A stretch of DNA of 64,000 nt from UBA7430 sp002478765 (lineage in GTDB: Bacteria > Bacteroidota > Bacteroidia > Flavobacteriales > UBA7430). Below are positions 60,426 to 64,000 of the stretch, piece by piece. The stretch is taken from NCBI GenBank assembly GCA_943789355.1, contig CALSTU010000004.1, positions 62,001-126,000 of the forward strand. The letters are read 5' to 3'. The notes under the pieces were generated by a model, which saw only the letters and a list, made by a program, of their open reading frames with translations, was not told the DNA's origin and searched no databases. Every line of letters begins with the position of its first letter. Position 1 is the stretch's first letter. The translations under genes were made by a program, and so were the position numbers.

Positions 60426-61088
60426 ATGGTTGTAGGCAATTTAATACATAGCGAAATTCCGACACTCCAACTACTGGATCATGTGTCTACGGCTCTAAAC
60501 TTTTTTGACGATTACAAGCTAACACAAGTTCCTGTGATTGGTCCGGAGGGTTACTTAGGCCTAATTAGTGAAGATGCTGTATTGAATGCATCCGTAAATA
60601 GTCACATAGAGGATTTGAAGAAAACGCTCATCAAAACTCAAATCAATGACGAACAGAATTTATTTGATGCTTTGCGTGTTTTTAGAGAAGAAAACCTCTG
60701 CATTTTACCCGTAACAGATAAAAACAATCACTACTTAGGTTGTGTTCACGAAAGTGATCTGCTACAAAAGGTTTGCGATTGGCTTAAGGTCAGTGAGCCT
60801 GGAGGATTATTGCATATTGAAGTAAGTATGAGAGATTACAGCCTCGCTCAAATTGCCCAAATTGTCGAAGGTAATGGCGCCAAAATACTAAACGCCTTGT
60901 GCCTTCCTCACCCATCTAACTCGAAAATGATTGAGGTTTTGATAAAAATAAATCAAGAAGAATTATCGGGAATCATACAAACCTTTGAGAGGTATGAATA
61001 TCAAATTATCGCCTCATTTCACAAAAACATTTACGACAAAGGTTTAGAAGATCGCTTTAATTCTTTTATTCGTTACCTGAATACCTAA
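60426..61088 (+). CDS. CBS-domain protein
   Basis: 220 residues with two CBS repeats: the first within residues 5-60 (VIGPEGYLGLISEDAVL), the second about 70-120 (CILPVTDKNNHYLGCVHESDLL). The C-terminal 90 residues (LLHIEVSMRDYSLAQIAQIV) resemble an ACT-like regulatory fold. Such proteins sense adenine nucleotides; no catalytic domain is present. It ends 2 nt before nadK, the neighbour it accompanies in other Bacteroidota as I recall, so regulation linked to NAD or nucleotide state is possible. Confidence 0.82.
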   Translation: MVVGNLIHSEIPTLQLLDHVSTALNFFDDYKLTQVPVIGPEGYLGLISEDAVLNASVNSHIEDLKKTLIKTQINDEQNLFDALRVFREENLCILPVTDKNNHYLGCVHESDLLQKVCDWLKVSEPGGLLHIEVSMRDYSLAQIAQIVEGNGAKILNALCLPHPSNSKMIEVLIKINQEELSGIIQTFERYEYQIIASFHKNIYDKGLEDRFNSFIRYLNT

Positions 61089-61090
61089 AG

Positions 61091-61969
61091 ATGAAAGTAG
61101 CAGTTTACGGAAAACAATTTCAACCCGAAGTGGCTCCCTTTGTCCACGAACTATTCGTAGAATTGGAGAAAGCTCACATGCAAGTGTTGGTCTATGAACC
61201 TTTTTACAACTTCCTCTCACAACAAATAAACTTAAATCTTTTTTTAGGGACCTACAATTCTTATGAGGAGTTAAAGGATAACGTCGACCTGTTTATTAGT
61301 GTCGGTGGAGATGGAACGATCTTAGATGCAACAACACTCATCAGGGATACAAAAATACCAATCATTGGGGTCAATACGGGAAGGCTGGGGTTTTTAGCCG
61401 ATGTTGCCAAAGACCAAATCCCAAAGACCATCAAGCAGTTATTGAATAAACAGTATCGGATCGATCAACGGACTTTAATAAGACTTGAAACAGAGGCCCA
61501 AATTTTTGGCGATTTAAATTTCGCACTAAATGAGGTTGTCATCTCTAGAAAAGATACAACTTCCATGATTACAATTACAACATACATCAACGATCAATAC
61601 CTCAACTCTTATTGGGCCGATGGGTTAATTATTTCCACCCCTACAGGGTCTACCGGCTATTCATTAAGTTGCGGAGGACCAATTGTTATGCCAGCGTCAG
61701 AAAACTTCATAATCACTCCAATTGCACCTCACAATTTAAACGTTCGGCCACTCGTTATTAGTGACAAATATGAAATCAAGGTGAAAGTTGAAGGCCGAGC
61801 AAATCAGTTCCTTGTGGCACTTGATTCTCGGATACAAACCATTGATGCTAGTATTACACTAAACATCAAAAAAGAAGATTTTAAAATCAATATGATTGAG
61901 ACGAACTCTCAAGATTTTTCAAGTACGCTTCGCAATAAATTACTCTGGGGCTTAGACAAACGCAATTAG
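61091..61969 (+). CDS. nadK: NAD kinase
   Basis: Phosphorylates NAD to NADP. The 292 residues contain the catalytic GGDGTILDA, NTGRLGFLAD, NEVVISRKD and the STPTGSTGYSLSCGGP segments. Typical length. It lies 2 nt after the CBS gene. Confidence 0.96.
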   Translation: MKVAVYGKQFQPEVAPFVHELFVELEKAHMQVLVYEPFYNFLSQQINLNLFLGTYNSYEELKDNVDLFISVGGDGTILDATTLIRDTKIPIIGVNTGRLGFLADVAKDQIPKTIKQLLNKQYRIDQRTLIRLETEAQIFGDLNFALNEVVISRKDTTSMITITTYINDQYLNSYWADGLIISTPTGSTGYSLSCGGPIVMPASENFIITPIAPHNLNVRPLVISDKYEIKVKVEGRANQFLVALDSRIQTIDASITLNIKKEDFKINMIETNSQDFSSTLRNKLLWGLDKRN

Positions 61970-61991
61970 GTTGTAAACCTAAGTAAATGAC

Positions 61992-61999
61992 TATATTTG
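61992..61999 (+). promoter_or_regulatory. -7 box of DUF6089-uppS-bamA promoter
   Basis: TATATTTG, exact TAnnTTTG match, 22 nt before the ATG at 62022. Confidence 0.6.
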
Positions 62000-62021
62000 C
62001 AGCCCCTGAAGAGGACAAATC

Positions 62022-62837
62022 ATGATTAAAAAAATCCTTATCACCGCCTTACTCTTTATCTCTGGAGTATCTCTTGCTCAAAAACATGAGCTTGGAGTAT
62101 TTATTGGTGGATCTGGATATCTTGGAGACATTGGGGATGATCAAATTGGAGAGGTTCTATCACATCAAAGTCCTGCCATTGGTTTTATTCACAAAGTTAA
62201 CTTACACGAACACCTTAGTTTACGTTCAAGCATTCAAACAGGACTGATTAAGGGAAGTGATTTTTCATCAAAGGACCCAAACCAGCAAGCGCGAAATTTA
62301 AGCTTTCAATCCAAAATTTTTGATTTCAGTATGGGTTTAGAATTCAACTTTTATGAATTTACGGTGCGTCGACATGAAATCTCATACAGTCCATTTGTTT
62401 TTGCTGGGTTCTCTTTTTTCTCATTCAACCCCCAAGCAAAAAACAAACAAGGCAAATGGGTTGACCTCCAATCTATTGGTACAGAGGGTCAAGGAACACT
62501 TACCTCCAATAAGGGCAAGTACGACTTAACAAGTTGGGCCATCCCATTTGGACTTGGCTACAAAGCGAATGTTGGCGACAAATTAGGCTTGAGTATTGAA
62601 TGGACTTGGCGAGCGACTAAAACAGACTACCTGGATGATGTGAGCTCCTATTACCCAGACCCTAAGCACCTTACTGAAGAAGCTGTCGAATTTTCAAATC
62701 CAGGCAGTATTGATGATGTCGTGGGCAAAACAAGAGGAAATCCAAATCTAAACGATTGGTATAATTTTACTGGAATCACAATAACTTATAAGATTACAAA
62801 TAAACTAAAACAATGTCCTAGAGCGTTACAACTTTAA
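62022..62837 (+). CDS. Outer-membrane beta-barrel protein, DUF6089 family
   Basis: 271 residues with a signal peptide (KKILITALLFISGVSLAQ) and a barrel-like mature part (HELGVFIGGSGYLGDIGDD start, FAGFSFFSFNPQAKNKQGKW, RATKTDYLDDVSSYYPDP). These match DUF6089, which precedes uppS and bamA in many Bacteroidota. Function unknown; the context suggests outer-membrane assembly. It overlaps uppS by one base. Confidence 0.83.
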   Translation: MIKKILITALLFISGVSLAQKHELGVFIGGSGYLGDIGDDQIGEVLSHQSPAIGFIHKVNLHEHLSLRSSIQTGLIKGSDFSSKDPNQQARNLSFQSKIFDFSMGLEFNFYEFTVRRHEISYSPFVFAGFSFFSFNPQAKNKQGKWVDLQSIGTEGQGTLTSNKGKYDLTSWAIPFGLGYKANVGDKLGLSIEWTWRATKTDYLDDVSSYYPDPKHLTEEAVEFSNPGSIDDVVGKTRGNPNLNDWYNFTGITITYKITNKLKQCPRALQL

Positions 62838-63583
62838 TGAAGGATCTATTCGGAAATATCAATAAAAATCAAATACCAAAACACGTAGCCGTTATTATGG
62901 ACGGAAACGGACGATGGGCTAAAAAAAATGGTCTAATCAGGACCATAGGGCACTCAAATGGTGTGAAATCTGTTCGAGAAGTTGTTGAAGCTTCCACAGA
63001 ACTTGGTATTTCTATTCTCACGCTCTATGCTTTTTCTTCGGAAAATTGGAATCGTCCTAGGCTTGAGGTAAATGCCCTACTTGAGCTTCTTGTAAAATCA
63101 CTCAACAAAGAACTGCCCACATTTCAAAAAAACAACATTCGACTTGAGGCCATTGGAGAAATTCATAGTTTACCAAAGTATTGCCATAAAATACTGCAAG
63201 AAACCATTCAAAAGACCTCAAAGAATACCGGATTAAAACTTGTACTTGCCTTGAGTTATAGTTCCAAATTAGAAATCTTAAACTCGGTAAAAAAAATTGC
63301 TCAGAAAGTTGCCGATGAAAAAATAAACCCGGAGGATATTAATGAGGACACCATTTCAAAGGAATTGTACACAGCAAATTACCCTGACCCTGACCTACTA
63401 ATTAGAACCAGTGGTGAATGTAGAATAAGCAACTTTTTATTGTGGCAAATTGCCTATGCAGAGTTGTATTTTAGTCCTAAATTGTGGCCTGATTTTAAGA
63501 AAGATGATTTTTTTGAAGCGATCATTGAATACCAAGGCAGAGAACGTAGGTTTGGAAAGACCGCTGAACAAATAAAAAGATAA
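62837..63583 (+). CDS. uppS: Isoprenyl transferase (undecaprenyl diphosphate synthase)
   Basis: Cis-prenyltransferase making the C55 lipid carrier precursor. The 248 residues have HVAVIMDGNGRWAKKNG (catalytic Asp), FSSENWNRP and LLIRTSGECRISNFLLWQ. It is coupled to DUF6089 by a one-base overlap and lies one base before the bamA start. Confidence 0.96.
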   Translation: MKDLFGNINKNQIPKHVAVIMDGNGRWAKKNGLIRTIGHSNGVKSVREVVEASTELGISILTLYAFSSENWNRPRLEVNALLELLVKSLNKELPTFQKNNIRLEAIGEIHSLPKYCHKILQETIQKTSKNTGLKLVLALSYSSKLEILNSVKKIAQKVADEKINPEDINEDTISKELYTANYPDPDLLIRTSGECRISNFLLWQIAYAELYFSPKLWPDFKKDDFFEAIIEYQGRERRFGKTAEQIKR

Positions 63584-63584
63584 A

Positions 63585-64000
63585 ATGAAAAAAATATTGT
63601 TGTTTATAAATTGTTTATTTCTGTTGCTTTCTGGTATCGGACATGCTCAGATTAACAAGGAAAATAATCTGGAGAATATTTCTTACGAAAGACCTATAGA
63701 GTATACCATTGGGGGTATTGAAGTAAATGGAACTCAAAATTTAGACAAAAATGCAATTGTTACACTCTCTGGATTATCTGCGGGGAATAAAATCATGGTG
63801 CCTGGTGAAGACATTTCAAAAGCCGTAACAAATCTTTGGGATCAAAATTTATTCAGCGACATTCAAATAGATGTGAGTCAGATCAAAGAAAATTCTATAT
63901 TTCTAGTCATTAGACTTCAAGAACTTCCAAAACTTTCCAAATTTACATTTACAGGCATTTCAAAATCAGAAACGGATAATTTAAGAGACAAAATTGACTT
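63585..64000 (+). CDS. bamA: Outer-membrane protein assembly factor BamA, partial
   Basis: Only the first 138 residues are in the window. They begin with a signal peptide (KKILLFINCLFLLLSGIGHAQ) followed by a POTRA domain (EYTIGGIEVNGTQNLDKNAIVTLSGLSAG, then NLWDQNLFSDIQIDV) and the start of a second (LPKLSKFTFTGISKSE). The POTRA array and position after uppS identify it as the BamA-type Omp85 protein that inserts outer-membrane barrels. The barrel domain lies right of the window. Confidence 0.93.
   Translation, partial: MKKILLFINCLFLLLSGIGHAQINKENNLENISYERPIEYTIGGIEVNGTQNLDKNAIVTLSGLSAGNKIMVPGEDISKAVTNLWDQNLFSDIQIDVSQIKENSIFLVIRLQELPKLSKFTFTGISKSETDNLRDKID

Overview
The window is chromosomal DNA of a Bacteroidota bacterium, most likely of the Flavobacteriia. 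Many genes are preceded by the Bacteroidota -7 box TAnnTTTG (19 exact matches are listed), and lineage-typical families are present: GldA, DUF6427, DUF3098, DUF5777, DUF6089, a PorT-like barrel, and the DUF6089-uppS-bamA order. Base composition is A+T-rich throughout. No rRNA, tRNA, transposase, integrase or CRISPR array was seen. Two genes run off the edges: asnS on the left and a bamA-type gene on the right.

Layout. 1-3.2 kb: asnS (partial) and dxs, divergent. 3.3-8.0 kb: a leftward yceD-rpmF-plsX-fabH-accB-accC operon for lipid synthesis, with a hairpin between rpmF and plsX. 8-12.4 kb: pdxA and a leucyl aminopeptidase (left), mqnC and ribE (right). 12.4-15.4 kb: an ABC permease and purH. 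15.5-20.9 kb: the rod-shape operon mreB-mreC-mreD-pbp2-rodA. 21-28 kb: a C-terminal processing peptidase, dCMP deaminase, a stand-alone biotin carrier, a PfkB kinase, an M23 lipoprotein, an SDR and KtrA. 28.2-31.6 kb: an ArsC/Spx-like protein, a DMT transporter, yicC, gmk and nadD. 31.6-35.2 kb: small and large membrane proteins, a DUF5777-YceI-cytochrome c cassette and an OB-fold protein. 35.2-40.9 kb: DUF3108, ftsX, DUF3098, uppP, a ketoacyl synthase, bioB and a barrel protein. 41-42.7 kb: rsgA-dtd-mazG. 43-46.4 kb: gldA, then metK and an rRNA methyltransferase behind a SAM-II-type riboswitch. 46.4-52.7 kb: an accessory-looking signalling island. 52.7-64 kb: hemW with a sensor kinase, then housekeeping genes (rluB-like, tadA, gatC, plsC, trpS, hydrolase, pdxJ, CBS protein, nadK, DUF6089, uppS, bamA).

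How the genes fit together. Dxs makes DXP, which feeds both isoprenoids (used by uppS and uppP for the wall lipid carrier) and pyridoxal phosphate (pdxA, pdxJ). The acc, fab and pls genes supply fatty acids and phospholipid precursors, and plsC adds the second acyl chain. MreBCD, PBP2, RodA, UppP, FtsX, the M23 lipoprotein and the processing peptidase belong to envelope growth. MqnC indicates menaquinone made through futalosine.

The most unusual part is 46.4-52.7 kb. It holds a GNAT-fold acyltransferase-like protein translationally coupled to a 4-cresol-dehydrogenase-like flavoprotein, followed by a 7TMR-DISM histidine kinase with a degenerate ATP lid and an intact soluble histidine kinase. 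A receiver-only response regulator diverges from them. This looks like synthesis of a small molecule joined to its own sensing pathway; that reading is inference. Other notable points are the SAM-II-like leader of metK, four spaced TCGGTA boxes plus an orphan terminator between the divergent rsgA and gldA, and three genes whose ATG lies only four bases after the -7 box, suggesting leaderless messages.
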